Both the position numbers and the translations under genes were made by a program. Shown here piece after piece: positions 1 to 8,583 of a stretch of 51,584 nt of DNA. The DNA comes from an uncultured Bryobacteraceae bacterium (GTDB lineage Bacteria > Acidobacteriota > Terriglobia > Bryobacterales > Bryobacteraceae): assembly GCA_938027685.1 (NCBI GenBank), contig CALJAM010000019.1:1-51584 (forward strand). Reading direction: 5' to 3'. Each line of letters opens with the position of its first letter. Position 1 is the stretch's first letter. The notes below the pieces were generated by a model that saw only the letters and a program-made list of their open reading frames with translations, had not been told where the DNA came from and searched no databases.

Positions 1-123
1 GTGCCCACCGGCCCGGGGCTGGGCATCGAGCTGGACGAGGAGGCGATGGCGGACAAGATCGGGCACGACTGGCGGAATCCGGAAACCTACGACCCCGACG
101 ACGGCTCGGTGGTGGACTGGTGA
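1..123 (+). CDS. Enolase-superfamily sugar-acid dehydratase, C-terminal end (partial)
   Basis: Only the last 40 codons are in the window. The frame opens at base 1 and stops with TGA at 121-123. The segment PTGPGLGIELDEEAMADK is the usual C-terminal signature of mandelate racemase/muconate-lactonizing enzyme family members, such as galactonate dehydratases, and is followed by a short acidic tail ending in DW. Such enzymes dehydrate aldonic acids to 2-keto-3-deoxy sugar acids. The KDPG/KHG-type aldolase 189 bases downstream would act on the product or its phosphate, which supports a sugar-acid role. The exact substrate cannot be read from this fragment, and the metal-binding and catalytic residues lie outside the window. 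Confidence 0.7.
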   Translation: MPTGPGLGIELDEEAMADKIGHDWRNPETYDPDDGSVVDW

Positions 124-312
124 AACCGGCCCCGCCGGACAACCCACCAAGAGGAGCGCCTGACCCACATATCGCTCCGCCACCGCGCTCCCGTGTTGTG
201 CCGAGCCCGCTAGCCGGAGGATGCGGTAAGGCGGGCCGGAGGCGAGCCGGCGCGGAAACCTCGGCCGCTCGGCCCGCCATGCCTGTCGCCGTGCTGCTAA
301 GATCGGAGCGTT

Positions 313-978
313 ATGACGAAGCAGGAAATTCTCTCTTCCATCATCGAAATCGGTATCGTGCCGGTGGTGCGCGCACCGAGCGCAGAAGCGGCGGTGCGGG
401 CCGTGGAGGCGATTTACGAGGGCGGCATCCGGGCCGCGGAAATCACGATGACCGTACCTGGAGCGCTGCGCGCCCTGGAGAGGGTGGCCGACGCTCTGGG
501 AGACAAGATCGTCCTCGGCGCAGGCACGGTGCTGGACGCGGAGACCGTGCGGGCCGCGATGCTGGCCGGGGCCGAGTTCTTCGTTTCGCCCGGCCTGAAA
601 CGGGAGACGATCGAATTGGCGCGGCGTTATTCCAAGGTGTCCATCCCCGGTGCCCTGACCCCGACCGAGGTGCTGGCTGCCTGGGACGCCGGCGCCGACA
701 TCGTAAAGATCTTCCCTTGCGGCAACGTCGGCGGACCGAAGTACATCAAGGCGCTCAAGGCGCCCTTCCCGCACATCGAGATGATACCCACCGGCGGCGT
801 CAACCTCGAGACCGCGGGTGAGTTCCTCAAGGCAGGAGCGTGCGCGGTGGCTGTAGGCGCGGAGTTGGTCGATGCCAAAACTCTCAAGGAGGGCCGCTAC
901 GAGGTGATCACAGAACGCGCCCGGCAGTTCCTAGCCGTCATCGCCAAAGCGCGGGAAGAAATGAAATCCGGCCGGTGA
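313..978 (+). CDS. eda: KDPG/KHG (2-keto-3-deoxy-6-phospho sugar acid) aldolase
   Basis: A 221-residue class I aldolase, normal length for the family. It cleaves 2-keto-3-deoxy-6-phosphogluconate or the galactonate analogue to pyruvate and glyceraldehyde-3-phosphate, and can act on 4-hydroxy-2-oxoglutarate. Visible landmarks are Arg20 (VVRA), Glu43 (AAEITMTVPG), the GAGTVLD strand at 69-75, and the Schiff-base lysine Lys132 in IVKIFPC. The GG of IPTGGV forms part of the phosphate-binding loop. The start is supported by GGAG at 305-308; a TAAGAT -10-like box at 298-303 implies a very short leader. An enolase-superfamily dehydratase precedes it, so this may be the aldolase of a DgoD/DgoA-like route. 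The kinase of that route is not in the window. Confidence 0.93.
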   Translation: MTKQEILSSIIEIGIVPVVRAPSAEAAVRAVEAIYEGGIRAAEITMTVPGALRALERVADALGDKIVLGAGTVLDAETVRAAMLAGAEFFVSPGLKRETIELARRYSKVSIPGALTPTEVLAAWDAGADIVKIFPCGNVGGPKYIKALKAPFPHIEMIPTGGVNLETAGEFLKAGACAVAVGAELVDAKTLKEGRYEVITERARQFLAVIAKAREEMKSGR

Positions 979-988
979 GGAGGGCGCG

Positions 989-2128
989 ATGAGGGCGGGG
1001 GGCACGGCGCGGCGCGCGACGGGAATCGCCCTGGCGCTGGCCCTGCTTTGCGCGGCACAGACGGGCGGCGCCGTTTATCCGGGCAGGGATTGGGAGCGGG
1101 TCCGGACACCCGAGTCCGCAGGGTTTTCGCGGGCTCGGCTCGAGGCGCTTCGTGCGTACCTGCGCGCGCTCGACACCACGGCGATGATGGTCGTCGCCGG
1201 CGGGCGCGTGGTCTTCGAGTACGGCGACATCGCCCGCCTCAGCTACCTTGCCAGCGTCCGCAAGAGCGTACTGGCGATGCTCTACGGCAACTATGTCGCC
1301 TCAGGCAAAATTCGGCTCGACATGACCCTGCGTGAGCTCGGCCTCACGGATCATCAGGGCTTGTTGCCCATCGAACAGGGGGCTACGATCGAGCACCTGC
1401 TGACCGCGCGCAGCGGCATCTATCATCCGGCGTCGAACCCCGGTGATTCCACCGCCATGGCGCCGCCCAGGGGCTCGCAAAAGCCCGGAACTTACTTCCT
1501 CTACAACAACTGGGACTTCAATGCCGCCGGGACCATCTTCGAAATGCTGACCGGACGCGATATCTACGACGCCCTCGAGACGGATCTGGCCCGGCCCATA
1601 GGTATGCAGGATTTCGACCGCTCCAAGCAGAAGAAGGCCGGCGATCTGAAACGCTCCATGCATCCCGCCTACCATATGTGGCTTTCGACCCGGGACATGG
1701 CCCGGTTGGGCTACCTGATGCTACGCGAGGGCAATTGGGCGGGCCGACAGGTCATCCCGCGCGAATGGGCGCGCAAGATCGTTTCCCTGGTGACGCCCCT
1801 GCGCGAGCTCAACCCGGTCGTGCAGCGCGAGACCGCCTACGGAACAGGGCAACTTTGGGGCTACGGTTACATGTGGTGGGTCTGGGACGCTCCCGGCCGA
1901 CGCGGTCCGATGGCAGGGGCTTATACGGGGATGGGAGCCTACGGCCAATACATAACCGTGCTCCCGGCCCTCGATCTCGTAGTGGTGCACAAGACCGACC
2001 CGCAGCAACCGCGCACCGTGGGGGCGCCGGACGCCGAGCACGTCCGTCCACGCTCCGTGACCGGCACGGAGTATTTCACCGCCTTGCAAATGGTGATTGC
2101 CGCGCATTGCGGCGACCGCTGCCCATAG
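989..2128 (+). CDS. Exported serine hydrolase, class C beta-lactamase family
   Basis: A 379-residue protein with an N-terminal signal peptide (basic start, then a hydrophobic stretch GIALALALLCAAQT). The fold is that of class C beta-lactamase/penicillin-binding esterases. The nucleophile motif SxxK is S89-V-R-K92 in YLASVRKSVLAM, and the YxN motif is Y172-N-N174 in YFLYNNWDFN. Family members hydrolyse esters, amides or peptidoglycan-type D-amino acid bonds; most such environmental proteins are not antibiotic resistance enzymes. It begins 10 bases after the aldolase stop, so the two are probably cotranscribed. It ends 20 bases from the convergent rhamnose mutarotase gene. The substrate is unknown. 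Confidence 0.85.
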   Translation: MRAGGTARRATGIALALALLCAAQTGGAVYPGRDWERVRTPESAGFSRARLEALRAYLRALDTTAMMVVAGGRVVFEYGDIARLSYLASVRKSVLAMLYGNYVASGKIRLDMTLRELGLTDHQGLLPIEQGATIEHLLTARSGIYHPASNPGDSTAMAPPRGSQKPGTYFLYNNWDFNAAGTIFEMLTGRDIYDALETDLARPIGMQDFDRSKQKKAGDLKRSMHPAYHMWLSTRDMARLGYLMLREGNWAGRQVIPREWARKIVSLVTPLRELNPVVQRETAYGTGQLWGYGYMWWVWDAPGRRGPMAGAYTGMGAYGQYITVLPALDLVVVHKTDPQQPRTVGAPDAEHVRPRSVTGTEYFTALQMVIAAHCGDRCP

Positions 2129-2148
2129 GACGATCCGGAAACTCGAGC

Positions 2149-2478
2149 TCAGTCCGTGTGAAATACCTCCTCCATCTCCGCCCACCACTCGCCGGGACGG
2201 CGAGTCGGCAACGGGCGCTGCATGGGCTTCATAATGGACCACCACTCCTGCGTCTTCGGATCGGCGGCCATCTTGGCCATATCGGCCGCGAAATCTTCCC
2301 CCACGTACTCGAAGTAACTGAACAGCAGACCATCCTTATAGAAGATGGAATAATTGCGTATGTTGCACCGCCGAATCGTCTCCAGAACCTCCGGCCAGAC
2401 GTTTCGGTGGTACATTCTGTATTCCTCGAATTTCTCCGGTTCGAGACCGATGACCATGCCGTAGCGTCGCATGGCCAC
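2149..2478 (-). CDS. rhaM: L-rhamnose mutarotase
   Basis: A 109-residue protein of the RhaM/DUF718 family, which interconverts the alpha and beta anomers of L-rhamnose so that the isomerase receives its preferred form. The family pattern is clear: RRYGMVIGL at the N-terminus, the YHRNVWPEV segment carrying the catalytic His24, RNYSIFYKDGLLFSYFEYVG, and a C-terminal segment with WW pairs (TQEWWSIMKPMQ). Length fits the usual 100-110 residues. Translation may start at Met1 or at Met3 (MRRYG). It lies 113 bases downstream of the URO-D-like gene on the same strand. No other rhamnose genes are present, so it may serve a pathway encoded elsewhere. Confidence 0.92.
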   Translation of the reverse strand: MAMRRYGMVIGLEPEKFEEYRMYHRNVWPEVLETIRRCNIRNYSIFYKDGLLFSYFEYVGEDFAADMAKMAADPKTQEWWSIMKPMQRPLPTRRPGEWWAEMEEVFHTD

Positions 2479-2591
2479 AGTGTACTTCAGGCGGCAGCGA
2501 GGTCAGAAGCGGCGTTCCGGGTTTGCCGGTCGCATAGGTTGGGCGGCGTCGCCCGCGCTGACGGCCTGCGGGCGTTGTTGCCGCTCCTACA

Positions 2592-3827
2592 TCAGTACCG
2601 CCCGTACTCTGAGACCGCTTCGGCCAACGCCAGTACGTTCTCGGGCGGGACATCCGCCAGAATGTTGTGAACGGGCGCCCAAACGAACCCCCCGCCGGGC
2701 ATGAAGACTTCCAGCCGGCGCCGGACGTCCTCGCGGACCTCCGCCGGAGTGGCGCGCGCCAACAAGTGCTGCGTGTCGCAGCCGCCTCCCCAGAACGTGA
2801 TATCGCGGCCGAATTCGCGCTTCAGACGTTCCGGCTCCATGTAACTGGCGCTCGTCTGTACGGGGTTGAGTATTTCCACGCCTGCTTCGATCAGATGCGG
2901 GATCATTTGATAAATGCCGCCGCAACTATGAAGGAAAATGTGCGCTCCGGTAAGGCGTTTCGCATATTCGTAAATTCGCTTGTGGCGCGGCAGGAACAGC
3001 TCCCGATAAGTGGCCGGCGACATCTGAGGGCCTCTTTGCGTCCCCAGGTCGTCGCCGAAGACGAGGATCTGAACGTAACCTCGTACCTTAGGGAGTAATC
3101 GGCTCAGTTCCTCCAGGTGAACTTCCGTCAGCCGGTCGAGGAAACGCGCCATCTTGCGTTTCTCGCTCGCCAGGTAATGGAAAGTATTCTCCATGCCGAA
3201 GAGAAACTGGGACCACTCGAGCAGGTTGCAGCCCACCGACAACGAGATGGCGTAATCGGTGGTTTCGTAGAGACGCCGGGCGAGCACGCCGACGGCCTCG
3301 CGGCGGGCCTCGTCCACGGGAGGGTGGAACGGCGCCGTCGGCAGGGCGGCCCACGTGACGAACTTCATTTTCTCTTCCAGGGGTTCGTAGTTATCGAGCC
3401 CGTCGGGCCCCGCCAGCGGCCAGTAACACTGCTCCAGATAAAGACTCGAAGGCGGCATGCGGCCGATGACGACGCCGCCCGGACCGCGCACGATCAGTTC
3501 GCCGTTGCGGTGCTCGGGCTCAAACCACGCCGGCGCCAGCGCCGGCGAGCCGTCCGGTAGGCGCCAGGCACGCCACTCCAGGGGAAAGGCGTGGCCCAAA
3601 TCCACCGCATCCACGCGGAAAAGGTCCAGGTACCAGGGATCCGGTTGAGCCAATTGCTGGATGAGATCGTACAGGCGGGTGGGCGGCTCGGCGATCCCCA
3701 GATAGCTCTTCAACCGGTTGTACGCAATGGCCATGATGCCGGTGGAACGCATAGAGCCCTGATCTACGGGCACGCGGTCGGGTTCCTTATGGGCGATGGC
3801 GGCCAGTACGCGTTCACGGGGAGACAT
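2592..3827 (-). CDS. Uroporphyrinogen decarboxylase (URO-D) domain protein, methyltransferase-like
   Basis: A 411-residue protein starting at MSPRERVLAAIAHKEPDRVP, the standard opening of URO-D-superfamily proteins. An open frame continues upstream to 4010 but that extension is Arg/Gly-rich and unlike the family, so the start at 3827 is chosen. HSCGG (near residue 300) followed by NPVQTSA is typical of the corrinoid- or demethylation-associated branch of the superfamily (MtaA/MtbA-like), not of HemE; the heme-enzyme RQAGR motif is absent. A plausible role is methyl transfer or O-demethylation. No corrinoid protein lies next to it. Its neighbour is rhamnose mutarotase, so a link to sugar or methyl-sugar metabolism is only an inference. 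Confidence 0.8.
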   Translation of the reverse strand: MSPRERVLAAIAHKEPDRVPVDQGSMRSTGIMAIAYNRLKSYLGIAEPPTRLYDLIQQLAQPDPWYLDLFRVDAVDLGHAFPLEWRAWRLPDGSPALAPAWFEPEHRNGELIVRGPGGVVIGRMPPSSLYLEQCYWPLAGPDGLDNYEPLEEKMKFVTWAALPTAPFHPPVDEARREAVGVLARRLYETTDYAISLSVGCNLLEWSQFLFGMENTFHYLASEKRKMARFLDRLTEVHLEELSRLLPKVRGYVQILVFGDDLGTQRGPQMSPATYRELFLPRHKRIYEYAKRLTGAHIFLHSCGGIYQMIPHLIEAGVEILNPVQTSASYMEPERLKREFGRDITFWGGGCDTQHLLARATPAEVREDVRRRLEVFMPGGGFVWAPVHNILADVPPENVLALAEAVSEYGRY

Positions 3828-4057
3828 AAGCTGATGTCGAGTGTACCAGGGCTTTCCGTGCGTGTCACCGTCCCCTTTGCTCCGGCGCCGCTGCCGTTCC
3901 CCGAGCCGCAAATGTGAGGGTTTCGCCCCCGAACCAAGCCGCCGCGCGCACCGGGACGGATCGCATTCGGCCCGTACGCAGGCTGCGCCCGGTGGAACGA
4001 ACCCTCGCACCGCGACGGCTCCTGTCCGGCCGGTTCTGATACACTGAAAGGCCGGCT

Positions 4058-4231
4058 ATGGCGATCAGCAAGGAGCTGCTGGAGATCCTGGTCTGCCCGC
4101 TCTGCAAGCAGCCGGTGGAACTGAAGCCCGACGGAAGCGGGCTGAAGTGCGTTGCCTGCAAGCGCGTCTACCCGATTCGCGACGACATCCCCGTGATGCT
4201 GGTGGATGAGGCCGTAATCGAACCGGAGTGA
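4058..4231 (+). CDS. Trm112 family small zinc-ribbon-like protein (YcaR-like)
   Basis: A 57-residue protein opening MAISKELLEILVCPLCKQPV. CPLC and CVAC give two CxxC pairs for a zinc-ribbon fold, and YPIRDDIPVMLVDEA is the characteristic Trm112/UPF0434 tail. In eukaryotes and archaea Trm112 activates methyltransferases; in enterobacteria the homologue YcaR lies in the msbA-lpxK-kdsB lipopolysaccharide cluster. The same association is seen here, with an MsbA-type exporter two genes on. Its stop codon overlaps the GTG start of the next gene (GTGA), so the three genes are probably translationally coupled. A TACACT box at 4040-4045 lies 12 bases before the start. The partner is not known. Confidence 0.9.
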   Translation: MAISKELLEILVCPLCKQPVELKPDGSGLKCVACKRVYPIRDDIPVMLVDEAVIEPE

Positions 4232-5151
4232 AGTCGCGGGGCCAGGTCCTGGACAGGTTGCCGGCCGGATCACGGCTGCTGGTGATCCGGCTGCGCTCAC
4301 TGGGAGACTGTGTGCTGACCACGCCGGCGCTGCAGCTGCTCAAGCGCAGCCGGCCCGACCTGCAAGTGGCGGTGATGGTGGAAAAGCGCTGGCGAGCGGT
4401 TTTCGAGGGCAATCCGGACGTCGACCAGCTGCTGCCCCCGGAGCCCGCCGCTGCGCTCAGATGGCGCCCCCGCCTGTGCCTGAATCTGCACGGCGGCCCG
4501 CGCAGCGCCTGGCTGACCGCAGCCTCGTTGGCGCGCTGGCGCGCCGGATTCGCCCATTTCCGCTACCGCCGGCTTTACAACCTCCGCATTCCCACGGCGC
4601 AGCAGATCCTTAGGGTCACCAGGAAGGTCCACACGGCCGAACATATTGCGTCGGCAGTGTTCTTTCTGGGCGTCCCCGCCGGCGAGGTTCCGCCCGCACG
4701 CTTGTTCGCGCAGCCTGCGCCTCGGGGGGAGCGCGAGTACGCGGTGATTCATCCGCTGGCTTCCAAGCCCTCCAAAACCTGGCCCGCGGAGCGATTCCTC
4801 TCCCTCGCCCGACGGTTGGAAGATGAATGGGACATGGAGCCGGTGTTCATCGCCGGCCCGGGCGAGGATCTGGGAGCCTTTTCGGCCTATCGCTGCGTGG
4901 TGGGCGCGCCCTTGGAGGAGGTAAAGTCGCTGCTGGCCGGTGCAGCCCTGTTCGTCGGCAACGATTCCGGCCCTGCCCACATGGCCGCCGCGCTGGGACG
5001 TCCCGTGCTGGTCATCTTCGGAGATTCCGATGTCGACGTGTGGCGGCCCTGGCGCACGGTCTCTGAGGTCATCGTCGCACGCGCCGGCATCGAGCGGGTC
5101 AGCGAGGCGGAAGTGTTCGGAGCACTATTGCGGCTGAGGATGGCGGCATGA
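4228..5151 (+). CDS. Glycosyltransferase family 9 (ADP-heptose:LPS heptosyltransferase-like)
   Basis: A 307-residue GT-B enzyme of family GT9, close to WaaF/WaaC in layout. It has the opening LLVIRLRSLGDCVLTTPALQLLKR, the central HPLASKPSKTWP segment, and the C-terminal donor-site motif GNDSGPAHMAAALGRPVLVIFG near residue 245. These enzymes transfer heptose from ADP-heptose to the inner core of lipopolysaccharide at the cytoplasmic face of the inner membrane. The GTG start overlaps the previous stop codon, and the gene ends in an ATGA overlap with the exporter. The length is slightly short for the family (usually 320-350). Sugar specificity is not certain. Confidence 0.87.
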   Translation: MKSRGQVLDRLPAGSRLLVIRLRSLGDCVLTTPALQLLKRSRPDLQVAVMVEKRWRAVFEGNPDVDQLLPPEPAAALRWRPRLCLNLHGGPRSAWLTAASLARWRAGFAHFRYRRLYNLRIPTAQQILRVTRKVHTAEHIASAVFFLGVPAGEVPPARLFAQPAPRGEREYAVIHPLASKPSKTWPAERFLSLARRLEDEWDMEPVFIAGPGEDLGAFSAYRCVVGAPLEEVKSLLAGAALFVGNDSGPAHMAAALGRPVLVIFGDSDVDVWRPWRTVSEVIVARAGIERVSEAEVFGALLRLRMAA

Positions 5152-6977
5152 AAGACCTCTGGCGGCTGCTGGGCTACGCACGGCCTTACTGGGCGGCGCT
5201 GCTGGGTTCCGTGCTCCTGATGGCGCTGGCGGGAGCCGCCCACGCCATGATCGCGCTTCTGGTCGGTCCGGTCTTCGACCGCGTGCTCAACCCCGCCTCG
5301 CCCAATGTGCCCGTGCAGCTTTTCACCATCCCAGGGCTCGGCGTCCCCATCTACCTGCACCAGCTCGTCCCGCCCGGGATCCGCAACGTGTGGACCATGG
5401 TGGCCTTCGCCATCCTTAGCACCTTTCTGATCAAAGGAGCCGCCGATTACGCAGGTAACTACCTGGTCAATTATGTCGGCCTCTCCGCCGTCACCGACCT
5501 GCGCCAGCGCGTCTTCGACAAGGTGCTCCGCCACGGCTTCGAGTTCTTCGAAGCCCACTCCACCGGAAGGCTGATCTCTTCGATCATGAACGACATCGAA
5601 AAGGTGCAGGTGGCGACCTCCCACATGTTGGCCGATTTCCTGCGTCAGTCCTTCGCGGTCGTCTGGTTGATGGCCGTCCTGATTTACAACGACTGGAAAC
5701 TGGCGCTGGTCAGTCTGACCCTGCTGCCTTTCGTGCTGCTGCCCACGGCACGGATTGGGCAACGGATTCGGCGCACTACACGTCGTGCCCAGGACGCGGC
5801 GGCCGAGCTCACCCATATCCTGCAGGAGGCCCTGGCGGGCTACCAGGTGGTCAAGTCCTTTGGAGCCGAGCAGTATGAATCGAGGCGGTTTCGCGCGGCG
5901 GCTCGCCGCTTGCGATCCGATAATCTGCGCTACGTCGCCCAGCAGGCGCTCGCCTCGCCCCTGATCGAATTCTTCGGGGCGGTCACCATCGTGGGTCTGC
6001 TCACCTACGCACGCAACCAGATCAAGGCCGGCGCAATGACGACGGGTCAGTTCACCAGTTTCGTCATCGCCCTGCTGATGCTCTACGAGCCGGTGAAACG
6101 GTTGACGGGGATTCACAACATTTTCCAGCAGGCGCTGGGCGCCTCGCAGAAGGTCTTCGAGTATTTGGCCCGGTCAGAGCCCATCCGAAACAGGCCCGGC
6201 GCCCAGCCCCTCACACGCTTCGAGCGGGCCATCGTTTACGACGGGGTGAGTTTCCGATATCCGGGCTCGACCAACGGATTCCTGCTCGATAACATCCGGC
6301 TCGAAGTGCGGCGCGGCGAGGTGCTGGCCGTCGTCGGACCCAGCGGCGCCGGCAAGACCACGCTCGTCAACCTGCTCCCGCGCTTTTACGATGTGACCGC
6401 CGGCGCCGTGCTCATCGACGGTCGCGACGTGCGCGACATCGAACTGTCCTCCTTGCGTCGGCTGATCGGGATCGTCGCGCAGGACACCTTCCTGTTCAAC
6501 GACACCGTGGCCAACAACATCCGCTACGGTAGACCCGACGCCGGCATGGAGGAAATCCGCGAGGCCGCCCGCAACGCACTGGCCGAGGACTTCATTCTGG
6601 GGCTGCCCCACGGCTATGACACCGTGATCGGCGAGCGGGGAGTGAAGCTCAGCGGAGGCCAGCGGCAGCGGATCGCCATCGCACGCGCGTTGCTCAAGAA
6701 CGCGCCCATCCTCATCCTGGACGAAGCCACCTCACACCTCGACGCCGAATCCGAGTTGCTCGTGCAGCGGGCGCTGGCCAACCTGATGGCGGGCAGGACG
6801 GTCATCGTGATTGCGCACCGGCTCTCCACCGTGCGCCGCGCCGACCGCATCGTCGTGCTCGAGCGGGGCCGGATCGTGGAATCCGGCCGGCACGAGGAGC
6901 TGGTGGCGGCGGGCGGCGTCTACCAGCGGCTGCACGAGTTGCAATTCCTGGAACCCGATCCCCTGGTGAATCCATGA
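5148..6977 (+). CDS. msbA: MsbA-type ABC exporter (lipid A-core/lipid flippase)
   Basis: A 609-residue half-transporter with an N-terminal six-helix membrane domain (roughly residues 1-330) fused to a nucleotide-binding domain. The ATPase motifs are Walker A GPSGAGKTT near 397, the Q-loop in IVAQDTFLFNDTV, the LSGGQRQRIAIARALL signature near 501, Walker B ILILDEATSHLD near 521, and the switch histidine in VIAHRLSTV near 554. It probably flips lipid A-core or a related lipid across the inner membrane, consistent with the glycosyltransferase it overlaps by four bases. It also overlaps yicC downstream (ATGA). Other lipid or multidrug exporters of the same family share this architecture, so the substrate is inferred from context. 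Confidence 0.88.
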   Translation: MKDLWRLLGYARPYWAALLGSVLLMALAGAAHAMIALLVGPVFDRVLNPASPNVPVQLFTIPGLGVPIYLHQLVPPGIRNVWTMVAFAILSTFLIKGAADYAGNYLVNYVGLSAVTDLRQRVFDKVLRHGFEFFEAHSTGRLISSIMNDIEKVQVATSHMLADFLRQSFAVVWLMAVLIYNDWKLALVSLTLLPFVLLPTARIGQRIRRTTRRAQDAAAELTHILQEALAGYQVVKSFGAEQYESRRFRAAARRLRSDNLRYVAQQALASPLIEFFGAVTIVGLLTYARNQIKAGAMTTGQFTSFVIALLMLYEPVKRLTGIHNIFQQALGASQKVFEYLARSEPIRNRPGAQPLTRFERAIVYDGVSFRYPGSTNGFLLDNIRLEVRRGEVLAVVGPSGAGKTTLVNLLPRFYDVTAGAVLIDGRDVRDIELSSLRRLIGIVAQDTFLFNDTVANNIRYGRPDAGMEEIREAARNALAEDFILGLPHGYDTVIGERGVKLSGGQRQRIAIARALLKNAPILILDEATSHLDAESELLVQRALANLMAGRTVIVIAHRLSTVRRADRIVVLERGRIVESGRHEELVAAGGVYQRLHELQFLEPDPLVNP

Positions 6978-7864
6978 GCGTGCGAAGCATGACCGGCTAC
7001 GCTGCAGTGCGGCGGAACCTCGAGGGAGCCGAGTTGACCATCAGCGTGCGATCGATGAACCATCGCGGTCTGGACCCCCACCTGCACCTGCCGCCCGAGC
7101 TCGAGCGTTTCGAGCCGGCGCTCCGCGCGCTCATCAGGCGCTACGTGGTCCGCGGGCACTTGCAGATTCACGTGCGCCTCGTCAACTGGCGGCGCCACAC
7201 GCCGGTGGTCCTCAACCTGACACTGCTCGACGCCTACCTGACGGCCTTCCGCCGCGCGGCCGCCGTCCACGGCCTCCAGGGCGAACCCGATCTGAACGCC
7301 GCCCTGCGCTTGCCGGGCATGTTCGAAATGATCGAGGAGGAACCGCCGGTCGAAATGGAAGCCTGCCTGGTGGAGGCGCTCGAGGCTGCCCTGACGGCCC
7401 TCAACGAGCAGCGGGAACGCGAGGGCGAAGAGATCGCCGCCGAGCTGAGAGCCCGGAACGCCGCGGTGGCCGAGTACGCGGCGCGCATGGAGCAGTTGCG
7501 CAAAGAACTCCTCCCGGCTTGGCAAGCGCGGCTGCGCCGGCGACTCGATGAGCTGCTCGACGGCGCGCCGCTCGACGAGCAGAGACTGGTGCAGGAAGCG
7601 GCGTTCCTGGCCGAACGCAGCGACATCAGCGAGGAAATCAGCCGACTGAAGATCCACGCGCAACAGGTCGAGGAACTGCTGACCGACGGAGGCGAGATCG
7701 GCAAGAAGCTGGATTTTCTGCTGCAGGAAATGCAACGGGAGACCAACACCATCCTTGCCAAGACCGCGGGCGCCGGTGAGGCCGGCCTAGCCGTCACCGA
7801 CCTCGCGCTGGCCGCGAAGGCCGAGATCGAGAAACTGCGCGAGCAGGCGCTGAACCTGGAATGA
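6974..7864 (+). CDS. yicC: YicC/YloC family endoribonuclease
   Basis: A 296-residue protein with the family opening MSVRSMTGYAAV and the early SVRSMNHRGLDPHLHLP segment. The C-terminal half carries the DUF1732-type region ending in ERSDISEEISRLKIHAQQ, GKKLDFLLQEMQRETNTI and AEIEKLREQALNLE. Family members are endoribonucleases; YicC of Escherichia coli promotes decay of the small RNA RyhB. Gene order yicC-gmk-rpoZ is widely conserved in bacteria and is seen here with ATGA overlaps on both sides. The family usually has SKA in the conserved TxxSKA region, where this protein reads TILAKTAG. That is a modest divergence. Confidence 0.92.
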   Translation: MSVRSMTGYAAVRRNLEGAELTISVRSMNHRGLDPHLHLPPELERFEPALRALIRRYVVRGHLQIHVRLVNWRRHTPVVLNLTLLDAYLTAFRRAAAVHGLQGEPDLNAALRLPGMFEMIEEEPPVEMEACLVEALEAALTALNEQREREGEEIAAELRARNAAVAEYAARMEQLRKELLPAWQARLRRRLDELLDGAPLDEQRLVQEAAFLAERSDISEEISRLKIHAQQVEELLTDGGEIGKKLDFLLQEMQRETNTILAKTAGAGEAGLAVTDLALAAKAEIEKLREQALNLE

Positions 7865-8583
7865 ACGCGGGTGCTCCGATGCTGGGACGAGCAGACCCAC
7901 GACGCCCCATCGTCTACATCGTTTCGGGTCCCTCGGGCTCGGGCAAATCGACGCTGGTGCGCGCCGTGCTCGACAGCGTCCCCGACCTCCTGTTTTCGGT
8001 CTCCTACACTACCCGCGCCCCGCGCGGAGCCGAACGGGAGGGCGAGCACTACCATTTCGTAAGCCGCGACGAGTTTGAACGACGCGCCCGAGGCGGGGAA
8101 TTCCTTGAATGGGCTGAGGTTTTCGGCCACTACTACGGCACGCACCGCAGCTACCTGGAACGGGCGGCCAGCGAGGGGCGCGACCTCGTGCTGGACATAG
8201 ACGTCCAGGGTGCGCGACAATTGAAACGTAGCATACCGGACGCAGTTTCCGTCTTCGTGCTCGTACCCTCGCGAGAAGAGCTCGAGCGGCGCCTACGCCG
8301 GCGCTCAGAGGATGCCGAGGAGGCGATCCGCAGGAGGCTGGGCGAGGCGGCGCGCGAACTTGCCGCCTACGAGAGCTACGACTACCTGCTGGTAAACGAC
8401 GAGCTGGGATCGGCGACGCGGCGGCTCGCCGCCGTGATCGAGGCCGAAAGGCTCAGGCGCAGCCGGATGGAGCCGGTGGCCCGGGCCATCCTGGCGGAGT
8501 TCGCTGCCGGCGCAGGCACGCAGGCGGAATCGCGGGAGGAAGGAAATCAGTATCCCGATGACCAATCGCACCACTCGCGATAA
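7861..8583 (+). CDS. gmk: Guanylate kinase
   Basis: A 240-residue enzyme that phosphorylates GMP to GDP with ATP. The P-loop GPSGSGKST is at residues 23-31, followed by the GMP-binding segment SVSYTTRAPRGAEREGEHYHFV and FLEWAEVFGHYYGT. DIDVQGARQLK and the LID region RRLRRRSEDAEE are also clear. The N-terminus is about 15 residues longer than usual and the C-terminus runs 26 bases into rpoZ, which is a longer overlap than elsewhere in this operon. An internal Met7 is an alternative start. The position between yicC and rpoZ is the classic arrangement. Confidence 0.95.
   Translation: MNAGAPMLGRADPRRPIVYIVSGPSGSGKSTLVRAVLDSVPDLLFSVSYTTRAPRGAEREGEHYHFVSRDEFERRARGGEFLEWAEVFGHYYGTHRSYLERAASEGRDLVLDIDVQGARQLKRSIPDAVSVFVLVPSREELERRLRRRSEDAEEAIRRRLGEAARELAAYESYDYLLVNDELGSATRRLAAVIEAERLRRSRMEPVARAILAEFAAGAGTQAESREEGNQYPDDQSHHSR

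Noticed and set aside
989-2128. Antibiotic-resistance beta-lactamase
   Set aside because: SxxK and YxN motifs show the class C fold, but divergence and sugar-acid neighbours give no support for a resistance role.
3828-4010. 61-codon N-terminal extension of the URO-D-like protein
   Set aside because: The extension is basic and low-complexity, while MSPRERVLAA is the standard start of the family.
4887-6116. 409-codon open frame on the minus strand
   Set aside because: It is antisense to the glycosyltransferase and msbA genes, both clear by motif, and has shadow-like composition.
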